The notes beneath the pieces are model-generated. The model worked only from the letters and a program-made list of their open reading frames with translations, was not told where the DNA came from and searched no databases. Positions 21,590-32,689 of a stretch of DNA of 64,000 nt are shown here, piece by piece; the first letter of the stretch is position 1, and each line of letters begins with the position of its first letter. The stretch covers positions 36,508,090-36,572,089 of the forward strand of contig ML660201.1 in NCBI GenBank assembly GCA_007570785.1, in the 5' to 3' direction. A program made the translations under genes and the position numbers. This stretch comes from Antilocapra americana (lineage: Eukaryota; Chordata; Mammalia; Artiodactyla; Antilocapridae).

Positions 21590-21907
21590 GATTTCCCTGA
21601 AGGTATTTTCAGATGAGATTAACAATTATACCCATAGACACTGAGTAAAGCAGATTACCCTCTGCACTGTGGGAGGGCCTGACCTAATCAGTTGAAGGTA
21701 TTAAGTGAAAATCGACTGACTTCCCTTGACAGAAATCTGCCTCCAGACTCAAGCTGCAACTTCACCTCTTCCCTGGACCCCCAGCCTGCTTAACTACCAT
21801 GTAGATTTTGGACTTGCCAGCCTTCAAAACCATGGGAGCCAATTTCTTAGACTACATCTATTCATTCTCTATTGGTTCTGTTTCTCTGGAGAACCCTGAC
21901 TAATACA
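21590..21907 (+). repeat. Ancient mammalian LTR-like repeat, second copy
   Basis: 'cactgagtaaagcagattac', 'aatcagttgaaggtattaag', and the diagnostic end 'ggagaaccctgactaataca'. Same family and strand as 1-420, but with independent changes. Confidence 0.7.
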
Positions 21908-24111
21908 GTACTCCCTCCACTCCTGCCTTTAAAAAATCTGACTGCAAATAGGTGGGACAGGATTTTTAAATCTCAATAAGGTGAGGGAGAATATGGAGCA
22001 TGAGTGGCTTATACTATCACCCCCAAGCCCCAAATAGACCCTGATATCTGTACCTGTGCAACCGAATCTTTGCTTCACTTTCTGAGCTGTGTGGTGCTTT
22101 GTCATCCAAGATGACAGATTCTCAAGGGAAGGTGAAACTTAGTACACTTTCCTTAAAAAGACATTTTAGTAAGAATTTCAACAGTAAGATTTGGAGCAAA
22201 AAGATTTTCTGGTTAAATTAACCAGAATATGGCATTCCTGAAGCCATATGATTAATCCACCCTTAATATATTTTGAAAAATATTCACAAGAGACTTTGAG
22301 AGTGTTTAAAGGAAATCCTAATTTGACAGGACAAAAACTAAGCAACCAATACAAGTTTTTCCAATATGATCATGTTTGTTCAATACTCTAAAAAAAATCT
22401 AGCCAATTTCTTCAGTTTCAGATTTTACTTTTATAACACTAATTTATTACTTGCTTTTAAGACTAATTTTCCAACTGGTTTTCTCCACAAATGACTCAAC
22501 CTACTCTAGAATGGCTTAGATTTCAAGGTATGTAATTGTTTAATATTTTCTTCAGAGGCAACATTTGTGTTTAGGTAAGTGTGTTGAACTTTTATGCATT
22601 TTGACAATATGACACCCATTTACTTGAGTGTTTCAGTGTGGTTAGCATTTTGGTTAACATATTTCCTCGCTCCTTAAAAAAAAGGAAATGTTTTTGATAT
22701 CTAACTTGTATTAAAATAGGATTCATTTTATACCAAGTTAATGTAGCTTAATAAGATATGATATTTGCTGAAGAAGAAAAACCAAATCTTGCTTATCTTT
22801 TAATATCTTATTGAGTGTTTGACTAAAATACTTTGAAATTTATTAGGAAAAAAACACCCCTTTACAACCTGCATTTATTTTCAGGAAGGTTACCAGAGAA
22901 CTGCTAAATTTAGTGGGCCATCACAACTAGTCTTATTTATTATTGACTTTCATCAGTGCTTTCTGCATGGATTCTCCGAGGAATGTGTCTTCAGATTTTA
23001 GATGCAAATAGGATGAAGCTAATATCTGCTTGACTGGTGGCTGTGTACTGAGTTGAAAGAAATGTTGGCTGGTTGTGTCATAATCATGGAGGCAGCGGCA
23101 GTGGAAAACAAGTGGAGGAGCAAGGAAGATTATGTCCAGCTTGAATAGAAAGAGCTCACTGAGGTGCTACATGAATGAATGTAGGTTCTCCCAGGAAACT
23201 GTGCTAAGAGCAAGAATCAGTTGAAGATGCGCACTTCTGACAGATCAAAGACATATGTTTTACATTCCAAGCCCTCTAGGATTATTCATTTTAAGATAAC
23301 ATGTTTTTTTTTTGGAAACCTTAGAGGTAAATATAAAACAAACTACATTTCCCATGCATCTCTATTCCATACAGCCCCTCCAATCCCCCTTGGCAGCAAA
23401 AGCACTGATTTTCCCAAGCACTTGGCTCCATGTCAGAGTGAGGTAAAACTGGCGAGAACAAGAAAAATATTAAACTCTTGTGCCGCTGTGAAGGACTGTG
23501 GAGAGAAAAATATTATGTTTAGGTTTTCTTAAGTTGTCAGGCATTGAGTATAAACAAGAAAAGAGTTATCTCTTTCAACATCCACTGATCTAGGCATACC
23601 ATACGTGCTCTTGACAGGCTCTACTTGGCTTCTCTTGAAAAACTAGGTTGAAATGGAGAAACTAAGTAATTAAAACACACATGGAGACCTTTCATTTGCT
23701 TCATGTATGTGAATTTGTTTTCTCCTCTTATCAAGGCAGTTAAAAAAGGATTTTTGGCTGAAGGGAAAAAATGTTTTGGGGGCCAAATGTGTTTGATCAC
23801 ACCTCATTGTCTGCTTTGCAAAAACACTGCAGTCATAATTTTCATATGTAATGAGTAGTTTGTTGTTAGGGAAATGTGTTATGATTGTGGAAATGGAAAA
23901 TAAAGAGAATCCCTGGCATATTGAAACTTAGTTTTTCCCTCATTATTTCTCCTCACTTCTTTCTTATATTAATTCTGAAACTCTAAATTTCTAGCTCTAC
24001 TTTCAGGATTGAGATGAAAGGATGTGGAGTGTAAGACTTGCACCAACCTCAAATCAATTTTAGTTTCTGTCCTTAAATATTATGGTTCATTATTTTAAAA
24101 ATATTGCATTA
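21908..24111. other. 2.2-kb repeat-poor block
   Basis: The longest stretch in the left half without a recognised repeat. AT-rich, with homeodomain-type TAAT sites scattered and no CpG cluster. A 103-codon frame at 23221-23532 starts with TTG and shows no domain. Could hold conserved non-coding elements; the sequence alone does not prove it. Confidence 0.4.
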
Positions 24112-24126
24112 AAACTCTATTCAAAG

Positions 24127-24304
24127 GGGCTTTCCTGGTGGTCCAGTGGCTAAGACTCTAAGTTCCCAATGCAGGGGGCCTGGGTTTGCTCCCTGGCCAG
24201 GGAATTAGATCTAACATGCTCCAAGTAAGAGTTTGCGTGTTGCATCTAAAGATCCTGCATATTGCAAATAAGACCTGGCACAGCCAAATAAATAAATATT
24301 TTTT
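24127..24304 (+). repeat. CHR SINE with TSD
   Basis: 'ctttcctggtggtccagtgg', 'ggtttgctccctggccaggg', tail 'aaataaataaatattttt'. TSD 'aaactctattcaaag' at 24112-24126 and 'aaacttctattcaaag' at 24305-24320. It lies at the 5' edge of the next L1. Confidence 0.93.
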
Positions 24305-24549
24305 AAACTTCTATTCAAAGAAGACACACAGGTGATGAAAATATTTTCAACATTACTAATAATCAGGGAAATGCAAGTCAAAATCACAATGAAATATTAC
24401 TTTACACCTGTTAGAATGGCTATTATCAAAAAGAAAATACCAAGTGTTTACAAGGATGTGGAGAAGAGGGAACTTTTGTGTACTATTGGTAGGACTGTGA
24501 GTTGGCACAATCACTATGGAAAATATGGAGGTTCCTCAAAAAATTAAAG

Positions 24550-24572
24550 ACTTGCCATGGGACATGGCAAGT
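24550..24572. repeat. Perfect 10-bp inverted repeat at SINE junction
   Basis: 'acttgccatg' (24550-24559) and 'catggcaagt' (24563-24572) are exact reverse complements around a 3-base loop, spanning the L1 to Bov-tA junction. Confidence 0.9.
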
Positions 24573-24776
24573 CGCTTCAGTCATGTCCAACCTTTTGTGA
24601 CTCCATGGACTGTAGCCCTCTAGGCTCCTCTGTCCATGGGATTCTCCAGGCAGGAATAAGGGAGTGGGTTGCCCCACCCTCCTCCAGGGAAGCTTCTCGA
24701 CCCAGGGATCGAAGCAGTGTCTCTTAAGTCTCCTGAATTGGTAGCTGGGTTCTTAACCACTAGTGCCACCTGGGAA
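24566..24776 (-). repeat. Bov-tA SINE nested in L1
   Basis: 'tcgcttcagtcatgtccaac' through 'ggatcgaagcagtgtctctt' to the head complement 'gtgccacctgggaagcagc'. The L1 text resumes directly after it. Confidence 0.92.
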
Positions 24777-24834
24777 GCAGCAATTCCATTTCTGAGTATT
24801 TGTCCAATGAAAACAAAAACATTAACTTGGAGAG

Positions 24835-24836
<2 letters not shown>

Positions 24837-24880
<44 letters not shown>
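24837..24880 (+). repeat. (TA)n microsatellite
   Basis: 44 bp of alternating A and T with a single C near the start, inside the L1. Confidence 0.97.
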
Positions 24881-24882
<2 letters not shown>

Positions 24883-25620
24883 ATGTTCATTGCAGCATAA
24901 TTGACAAGTACCAAGACATGAACACAATCTAAAGGTCCATCAATGGGTGAATGGATAAAGAAGTTGTGGTATATTCATACAATGGAATATTATTCAGTCA
25001 TAAAAACAAAATCTCATGATTTGTGTTAATGGATGAAAGTTGAAGATATTATGCTAAGTGAAGTAAGTCAGAGAAAAACAAATATGATATGATCTCACTT
25101 TTATATAGAATCTAAACAATAACCACCACCACAACCAAACAAAATCAAGCTCATAGACACAGAGAACAGATTATTGGTTGTCAGAGATGGTGAGGGATGG
25201 TAAAAACGAGTGAAGGGCTGTCAAAAGGTACAAACTTTCAATTATAAAATAAGACAGAGAATGTAATGTGCTGCAAAGTATAGTTAATAATACTGCAAGG
25301 AATATTGAAAGTTGCTAGGAGAGTAGGTCTTAAAACTTTTAATCACAAGAAAAAATTTTTGTAACTATGTGTGGTGAGGGATATTAATTAGACTTACGGT
25401 CATCACTTTGCAATGTGTACAAATACTGAATGATTATTTATATACCTGAAACTAATATGTCAATTATACCTCAATTAAAAAAAAAAGAAAAACTCCATCC
25501 TGACACTGAGTTTTTGGGTACCCCCTTAAAGTTTGCTCCTGAGACAGTACCTCATTTGTTTCACCCTAGTCCTGCTTGGCAACAGCCTGTGGGAAGAAAC
25601 CTCCATATAATGAAGGACCT

Positions 25621-25748
25621 ATTTTTTTTTTTTTTTGCCATGTTTTATAGCCTGTGGAATCTTAGTTCCTTGGCCAGGGATCAAGCAAGCACCCCCTGCG
25701 TTGGAAATGTGGATGGAGTCTTAACCACTGAACTGTTGGGGAAGTCCC
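25621..25748 (-). repeat. CHR SINE
   Basis: Poly(T), 'ggaatcttagttccttggcc', 'aagcaccccctgcgttggaa', and the head complement 'tgttggggaagtccc'. Confidence 0.88.
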
Positions 25749-26296
25749 ATGGCCTGTTTGTTCACCAACCAACTGTTCTCATTGAGGGTTCCCTTTGGAG
25801 GCATTAAATTTCTGGCATCTCTGAATGTCTCACCCAGGGCTATGTAAGCGCCCCTGTTGTGGGAGAGAAGCCTCCAATAGAGAAAGAGAGAGGCTGGGCA
25901 CCTGAGGCGGGGAGTTGTCAGCATGTCTGAACCCTGTGCACTGTAGTTGGGCTGGACCAAGAGGATCAGGAGTGAGGAGGAACAGAATGATGAGTCACAA
26001 GAGTGGCCAACAGCCAGTATCTAGAGGTACTGTCTCATTCAGTCTTTCCAATAACACCAGGAGGTGGGTACTAGTGACAACTGGGGCTAGTCAAGTGAGT
26101 GAGTGTTGGAAAACAGTAACTGAGATAAAGCATATTTTCAGATAGTATTTAAAAAACCCACAATCAATGTCTACAAATCATGCTAAACAAGATGTCAACA
26201 TTTTAAATAAAGACAGAACTGAGCCTGGACTTGCATGACTCTGACTCACTTGCTTCACTCTAATGCTGGCCTTTGTTTCAATAAAACTTTATGTAC
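25749..26296. other. Unassigned sequence
   Basis: 'cattcagtctttccaataac' near 26036 may be a short reverse MIR scrap. No gene seen. Confidence 0.35.
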
Positions 26297-26313
26297 AAAA
26301 ACAGGTGGCTGTA

Positions 26314-26363
26314 CACAATATTGTAAAGAGATTATCCTTCAATTAAAATAAATAAAGTTAAAA
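26314..26363 (+). mobile_element. L1 3' tail micro-insertion with TSD
   Basis: About 50 bp ending in poly(A) ('gattatccttcaattaaaat' then 'aaataaagttaaaaaaa'), the last bases of a ruminant L1. Both sides carry 'aaaacaggtggctgta' (26298-26313 and 26364-26379), an exact 16-bp TSD. Confidence 0.8.
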
Positions 26364-26489
26364 AAAACAGGTGGCTGTATATTTTCAATTTGATTTCTTA
26401 AAATATTGGATTAAAATGTTATTCTCCTTGATGTCTAAGTTTTGGGCATCCTCTTAACTTTTGTTCCTGAGGCTAATGTGCTTGGCTTT

Positions 26490-26615
26490 CGCACTAATAT
26501 TATTTCCATTTTACAGATAAAGAGGCTGAGGCTCAGACACATGAAGCAGATGCCTCTAAGTCACTTGGGTAACCTCAGGTGTCTCCAAGGTGAACACTGT
26601 TAACCACCAATGCAG
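26490..26615 (-). repeat. MIR SINE fragment
   Basis: 'tccattttacagataaagag' and 'ctctaagtcacttgggtaac' are the reverse MIR core. Confidence 0.7.
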
Positions 26616-27286
26616 ATTTGTCTCTCAATCACTGCCCTTTTGGTGGCCATGACAAGAAGCATAGAAGTGGTACACAGTTCCCCACTTCAGGCCACCCCTC
26701 AAACCTTCTACTTTGGATAAATTTGGGGTTAGTAGTTGCATAGCTTTGCTTGAAAAAGTACAGGAAAGTTAAACCAGCAAAAGCACTTCTAGCTGACTGC
26801 TTGTCACATGGCACGTAAATGCAGCAAACTGAAAACCTGCCAGTTCTACAGTGGGTTATAGACATGTCTCAGCTGCATGTGTTTATTTCACACCCATAGA
26901 AGGAAACCTGGAAATATGTGTGTGCTATAAAAAGAGAAGTTGGACATTTTCTAATTTTTCAATATCTAATAATTGCATATAAATGTACCTGATTTTCCAT
27001 TAGCTTAATGGGATTGCCAAAAAGAGCTAATGAATATTGCATAGTTGAGTTCTGTCACTTTTTCAAGAAGGGACTGGACATGAAATCATTTCTTTTAATA
27101 CAGAGACAAAGACAAGTGATTCTGGAATTTAATGAAAGGCGCCAGATTGGAAAGCTTGCTTTCGCAGCCTCGCCTCCTCTCCACATGGACTTGCAGAAGG
27201 CTCTTAATATTGGTGTGCAGATTGATTGACAGCCTAACTGGGCACAGAGCTTTAGGATACAAAGCAGGTAAATTGTACAGGTTGGT
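26616..27286. other. Unassigned sequence
   Basis: No repeat or gene recognised. Short frames occur on both strands around 27000-27240. Confidence 0.35.
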
Positions 27287-27295
27287 ACAAAGCAT

Positions 27296-27834
27296 TCATG
27301 AAATTAAAAGTTGCTGGCTCCTTGGAAGAAAGCTATGACAAACTTAGTGTATTGAATAGCAGAGACACTACTTTGTCAACAAAGGTTGGTGTAGTTAAAG
27401 CTATAGTTTTCCCAGTAGTCATGTATGAATGTGAGAGTGGAACTATAAAGAAGGCTGAGTGCCGAAGAATTAATGCTTTTGAATTGTGGTGCTGGAGAAG
27501 ACTCTTGAGAATTCCTTGGACAGCAAGGAGATTAAACCAGTCAATATTCAGGAAGTCAACCCTCAATATTCATTGGAAGGGCTGATGCTGAAGCTGAAGC
27601 TCCAATACTTCGGCCACCTGATGCAAAGAGTCAACTCACTTGGAAAGACCCTGATGCTGGGAAAGATTGAAGGTGAAAGGAGAAGGGGGCGGCAGAGGAT
27701 GAGATGATTGGGTGGCATCACAGACTCAAAGGACATGGATTTGAGCAAACTCTGGGAGATAATGAAGGACAGAGGAGCCTGGCATGCTGCAGTCCATGGG
27801 GTCGCATGGAATTTGGAGTAGGGAGTGAACAACA
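27296..27834 (+). mobile_element. BovB LINE 3' end with TSD, atypical tail
   Basis: 5'-truncated within the RT ORF. Frames 27298-27585 and 27486-27707 carry remnants of the Cys/Trp region ('CWRRLLRIPWTARR') and the Arg-rich end, out of register with each other. TSD 'acaaagcat' at 27287-27295 and 27835-27843. The tail ends in 'gtgaacaacaac' instead of the usual (CTGAA)n. Confidence 0.93.
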
Positions 27835-27843
27835 ACAAAGCAT

Positions 27844-28751
27844 ATATAACATACCCTGCGCTTTTGTGTTTGTGTCCTTACAAATGATGAAAATGTGGGG
27901 CACTTTTTTTTTTTCCTACTGAAAACTGTCAGAGATATTGCTATGGAGTTTCAACAAACTTGGCAAGAACTCTTCTGGAGTTTCTGGTTTGGCTATTTTC
28001 ATGGCAAGACCTGCTAGTTGTGGTCACTGACTCTTCTTCACTGCTGACCTTACCATGTCTCCCCTGTTTTCCTGATGACTGGAGTGAAAATATTTCCCTC
28101 TTAATATTTAGACAGTGATGTTTTTATGTCGCCCATTTGAATAGGGATTTGCCTGTTGCTTTACTTAAAATGATTCTAAGGTTCCTGAGACAACTGCTTT
28201 TGTTATGTCTCCACTGGAGATGTCCAAGTGGACAGATGTTGACTGAATGACCACAGGTTGTGTTTAAGACCCAGCTTCTTAAAAGTGGGATGGCCTACAG
28301 TCATTATGCATTGAGTTTCTAAAATTAATTTTAAAAGTTGGCCATTAAAGGGACAGAGAAGAAATGAGTTCTAATGCATTTTAGGAGCATAAAATTAGAA
28401 TGGTGTAGCTTGACTGACAGCAGTCTAATGTTATTAGCATTTCTTATCTAGTTAAAAAAGGGAGGGGTCATGTTTCTTGGAAGTCACAATCTTCATTTTG
28501 GTACTTTGTAAATTATTAACCATTCTATTAGAAAAATAATGAGAAGCTGCTGCAGATTAAATGGCAAAGGCATAGTTAGTAAAAAAAATGCCTTTTGATA
28601 ATTTTGATATTGGGAATGTGATGGGTATGGATTAGAAATAGACTGGTTGGTTCCTCGTTTTAGTTCTTTACACTGTACCGTCAGATAGGCCTGGTACTAA
28701 ACTCAAAACAAGAAGAGTAAGCCTTTTCTATAGCCTAGAATGAAGGACATT
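27844..28751. other. Repeat-poor sequence
   Basis: About 900 bp with no repeat recognised; AT-rich, poly(T) at 27906-27914. No gene seen. Confidence 0.35.
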
Positions 28752-28762
28752 ATAAATGTATG

Positions 28763-28892
28763 AGAGGGACTTCCCTGGTGGCTCAGTGGTTAAGACCCCA
28801 TGCTTCCACTGCAGGGGGCGCAGTGTCCATCTCTGGTTGGAGAACTAAGATTCTGCCTGCCAAGCAGCATAGCCAAAACAATAAAATAAAAA
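28763..28892 (+). repeat. CHR SINE with TSD
   Basis: 'gggacttccctggtggctca' head, A-rich tail. TSD 'ataaatgtatg' at 28752-28762 and 28893-28903. Confidence 0.93.
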
Positions 28893-28903
28893 ATAAATGT
28901 ATG

Positions 28904-29224
28904 GGATGTGTCAGAATTAATTTAATTATCTGATGAATGACTTCTGTGGGAAGAATATTGTGCTATGATCTTGAGATCAAAGGAAATAAAATATAAGAGC
29001 TGGTCACTGCTAAAGGAGAGTTTACTGTCTGGCTGGGAAACAAACAGAAGCATGTGGTAGATGTGCAGTTTTAAACAGCTGTAATGCATATGGGTAAAAT
29101 GAAGTGCTAAATTGTATACTGGAGATAATTTGAGAATAACAGTACTTTTCAAAGGTGCTAATTGTGATAATCATTAATTGAGTTTAAATGGAAAGAGTAA
29201 CCATAGTCAATCAAGAAATATGAT
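28904..29224. other. Possible old repeat, unassigned
   Basis: 'gtctggctgggaaacaaaca' near 29025 loosely resembles the internal part of the unnamed old repeat at 3462. Otherwise unassigned. Confidence 0.3.
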
Positions 29225-29810
29225 ATACTTGTACTCTGTAGGGCATGTGCTATTACCTTCTGGCAGTTCCTTCTCTATCCCCTTTTCAGCTGTTTTTATT
29301 TTTGGCCATTAAATGTTGAGGCTCCTCAACACACAGTCCTGAGTCACCTCCTTTTCTCTCTTCACTTTCTTTGTCTGGAAAATCTTACATCATGCCCACG
29401 GCTTCAATGATCTCTAACAAACAGATGTTTCACAAATTTACCTCTTCAGCCCAGTCACTCCCCTAACTCCAAACCCATACACCCCACTGCTTCATGGACA
29501 TTATTTCTTGGATGTCTCAAAGGATAATAAAGCACACGCATACAACAAAATAACTAAGTTATTTTCCAAACATGGTCTTATTTCAGTGTTTTCTAGCTTG
29601 GGAAATGGCCCCAGTTCTATCTGAGTTATTCAAGGTAGATGCAAGCCAGAAGACTGGAGGTCATGTCTGAAGCTGCTGTCTTTCTTGCCATGCCGTCTGA
29701 TTCATTAAGGCCTGTCAGCTTTACCTCCTGTATCTCTCGCAAATCTGACCACTTCACTCCACAGTCCTGCAGTCTATGTCCTGTTCCTGTGCTATTCTCA
29801 TGACATCACG
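29225..29810 (+). mobile_element. L2 LINE, ORF 3' region
   Basis: Matches the L2 order: 'ttttggccattaaatgttga', 'cagtcctgagtcacctcctt', 'tacctcttcagcccagtcac', 'tggacattatttcttggatg', 'cctcctgtatctctcgcaaa'. Highly mutated; no usable ORF remains. Confidence 0.7.
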
Positions 29811-30359
29811 TTTCCTCCTGTCATGGTACTGAGTCATGGCTGGTAGATATTTGCATCAGGCACAGCTAGTTGCCTAATCACCATTCATTTAAAACTGTTT
29901 CCTTAGTAAAAAAACTAAATTTTGTTCAGATATCTGCCCTTCCCTATGTGAATCAAGTGAATATGACCTTTTTTTCCGATTCACAGTCAATCTCCTTGAC
30001 AATGATTGGTTAAGGAATGGGTCCATAACCATGAAATGGAAAGGGACGTGCGCCAAGTGGCTGCCGGGAATGCCTCTTGCTGTTAAGGAGGAGAGGACTC
30101 AGAAGGAAACAGTATCTTTCTGCCTCTGCTGACCAGAATGAGTGCCTCCAACAGCTTCTGCTATCCTGCTATCCTGCCAGCTTGTGGATGGAGACCGCTG
30201 AAAGAGGTAGGCAGCACTGAGACACCTGCAAGCAGGTGGAGTCATCCTACTGTCAAATGTCCCCCGAGAGGTGGCAAACGTCCATACTGTTTTTGCGAAT
30301 TTGAGGTGAAGATTTTGTCACTTGAAGCTAGAGTTATCTTCATGGATATTTGATTAATA
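29811..30359. other. Unique sequence
   Basis: No repeat recognised. A 71-codon frame at 30138-30353 shows no motif. An ATTTGCAT octamer occurs at 29849-29856. Confidence 0.35.
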
Positions 30360-30510
30360 AAAAAAAAATCCATTCCCATCTCTCTCCCCAACCAGATTAT
30401 ATGTATCTATATCTTATTTGCTCACTGTTGGATTCTCTGTATGAAGGACCATGTCTGCACAGAGTAGGAATTCAGGCAATATTTGATGAATGAATAAATT
30501 TTCTAGTCAT
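30360..30510 (+). mobile_element. L2 LINE 3' tail
   Basis: 'gcacagagtaggaattcagg' then 'tttgatgaatgaataaat' is the L2 3' terminus. Confidence 0.65.
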
Positions 30511-30546
30511 GGAAATGATAGGTGAACGTGCAACAAGAAAGAGAGC

Positions 30547-30668
30547 AGACTTCCCTGGTAGTCCAGTGGTTAAGATGCTGTGCTCAAATGCAGGGGCCAT
30601 CGGTTTGATCCCTGATTAGGGGAAGTAAGTTCCTACATGTCACATAATATGATCAAAGAAAAAAGAAA
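30547..30668 (+). repeat. CHR SINE
   Basis: 'agacttccctggtagtccag', 'ggtttgatccctgattaggg', A-rich end. No convincing TSD. Confidence 0.88.
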
Positions 30669-30739
30669 AATAGTGACACAAAGTGGTTTGATCCATGCCA
30701 GTGATTAGATTTAAGAAGAACTTAAAGAAAAAGAAATCA

Positions 30740-31095
30740 GAGTGGTTTGATGGCTGCAATGATCTTTGTAGAGGAGATAAACTCTAAGGTGATCTTTAAA
30801 GGATTGACTGGCTTTGTACAGACAGACAGATGGAAACAGTGGCAGTGAGGGAAGAGCACACAAGAAAGGGATCCAGAGACAAGAGAGCAGAGTAGGGTCA
30901 ACACATTTTGGTCAATGCATCAGCTGAAAATTTGAAAGATCTTGTTAATTGATGGACATCCTTGAAAGTTACATATAAAGTGTGTGAACTAGTTCTGAGG
31001 GAAATGGAGAATCCTTAAAGATTTTTAAACAAGAGCGTAGCCGGATGTTATATATCTTGCTGGTACTTAGCTCCTGGGTGGGGGTGACTCTCACT
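30740..31095 (+). repeat. Ancient mammalian interspersed repeat fragment
   Basis: 'gagtggtttgatggctgcaa', 'tggaaacagtggcagtgagg' and 'gggatccagagacaagagag' suggest the same unnamed old repeat as 3462-4130. Weak. Confidence 0.35.
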
Positions 31096-31731
31096 TTACA
31101 ATATCCAATTATTAGAGCAAGAGAAGGGCCCTGTGTCCATGATTGTACAATTATACTTACAATGGCTAATGTAATTTAAAAAACTTTTCATTTTAAGCTT
31201 TTAAAAGCACATCTCTCTAGTTGAAATTGAATGAATAATTGCATACATGGTGTCTTACCTGTAGGCAGATTTCATAGTCATTCATTTTCAAATATCTGAT
31301 GTCAGTAATTTAAGTAAGACTTTCAGAACATTATTCCTCTGTGCTGCGATGTTGGGTACTCAATAATTTCAAATTCACTCATTTCTATACCTAATGGAAA
31401 AAATAATTTTTAAGTACTCTACCTATTTTCCCTATGGGAAAATGCTTGGGGAGCCTACTGTTCAATAGTTCTAATATCATGACTTGATTTTACATGTCCT
31501 TTCAATATGCTTTTAAGGCATTTGGAGTAGTGCTTTAAACATTTTCCAATGCTAGTTGGGAAAACCCATATCTTTGAAAGTTAAATTACTTTGTGCCTTA
31601 AAAACAAGAATTTCACAAATAATTTTTTGGAATGATGCATTTGAAATAGTTTATGAATGTTTGCTATTTTTTTTTTTTGCCAGTTGTAGGATTTTGTAAC
31701 ATTTGCAATTTGGTACATACTCTTTCAGAAA
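31096..31731. other. AT-rich unassigned sequence
   Basis: No repeat or gene recognised. Poly(T) at 31668-31678. Confidence 0.35.
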
Positions 31732-31856
31732 TTATATATATATGTATATATATATACTCTTAGAAACTGTACATATTCTTTTAGAAACTATATATATATA
31801 GCTATATATATGTATATATATATAACTATGTATGTATAATATATATCTATATATTT
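31732..31856 (+). repeat. Imperfect (TA)n-rich tract
   Basis: Several (TA)n runs separated by near-copies of 'ttagaaactgtacatattct', suggesting local duplication of a short unit. Confidence 0.9.
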
Positions 31857-31912
31857 CTAGCCATACTTCTTAATAAAGAACTTTGAAACAGAAACTATGC
31901 TCTGCTTATTTT

Positions 31913-32242
31913 TTCTTTTTTTAATAATTTTGTTTGTTTATTTATATTTGCCTGTGCAGTTGCAGCAAGCAGGGGCTAGTCTCTAGTTGCCACGTGCAGA
32001 CTTCTCACTGTGGCTTCTTCTCTTGTTGTGGAGCACAGGCTCTAGGCACACGGGCTTCAGCAGTTGTGGCATATGGGCCCAGTAGCTGCGGCTCCCAGGC
32101 TCCAGAGCGCAGGCTCAGTAGTTGTGGCACACGGGCTTAGTTGCTCCGTGGCATGTGGAATCTTCCCAGATAAGGGATTGAACCCGTGTTTCCTGCATTG
32201 GTAAGCAAATTCTTAACCACTGAGCCACCAGGGGAACCCCTG
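31913..32242 (-). repeat. CHR SINE, long form with TSD
   Basis: Full-length reverse CHR: 'gtggagcacaggctctaggc', 'gtagctgcggctcccaggct', 'ggcacacgggcttagttgct', and the head complement 'gagccaccaggggaacccc'. TSD 'tgctctgcttatttt' at 31898-31912 and 'tgccctgcttatttt' at 32243-32257. The plus-strand frame inside is meaningless. Confidence 0.93.
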
Positions 32243-32257
32243 TGCCCTGCTTATTTT

Positions 32258-32689
32258 AACTATTTCTCAGAACTTTTGTTGCAGGTAACAGAATGGGAAT
32301 TTGGCTAACTGAAACCAAAAACTTAAAGAAGCAGGTCTCAGAATCCAGGGGGAGAAACTGAGGCTTATAGAGGGGCCAGCAGGGGCACAGAAAGGCAGTA
32401 ATGGGGTGCAGAGGGAAATAGAAGAAAGAAAACAGTTTCGTGAGACATTGCTGCAGGGGTAAAGAAATTCCTTTTGTTTTCAGTTCATTTGTCCCTTGCC
32501 TCATGATTCAAATTTTGGAGAGAGAGAAAGGATGAGTATGATCAGCCTAGCCTGAGTCTTCTGCCCACATCTCATCAAGCCTGAAGCCAGTGGGGAATGA
32601 TCTTCCCCAAGGGAAATCCAGCTGCTCTTACCAAAGGAAGATGTCCACTCATGGACACAGCACAGGTGAAAACACCAGATGTTACTTGT
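32258..32689. repeat. Possible ancient repeat, unnamed
   Basis: 'ttgcaggtaacagaatggga' and 'ggggagaaactgaggcttat' hint at an old mammalian repeat related to 57795-58255. Assignment uncertain. Confidence 0.3.

Larger units (their letters stand above)
24321..25490 (+). mobile_element. L1 LINE 3' end, interrupted by Bov-tA and (TA)n
   Basis: ORF2 3' end and 3' UTR: 'gaaatgcaagtcaaaatcac', 'aatggctattatcaaaaaga', 'tggtatattcatacaatgga', 'gaaactaatatgtcaattat', with a poly(A) end near 25475-25487. A Bov-tA is inserted at 24566-24776 and a (TA)n tract replaces a few bases at 24837-24880. Coding capacity is destroyed. Confidence 0.9.

Noticed and set aside
22737..22751. 'gttaatgtagcttaa' resembling the start of mitochondrial tRNA-Phe (possible NUMT)
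   Set aside because: The match stops after 15 bases; the following sequence is not mitochondrial.
23221..23532. 103-codon frame in the repeat-poor block
   Set aside because: Starts with TTG, has no motif, and no splice context can be defended.
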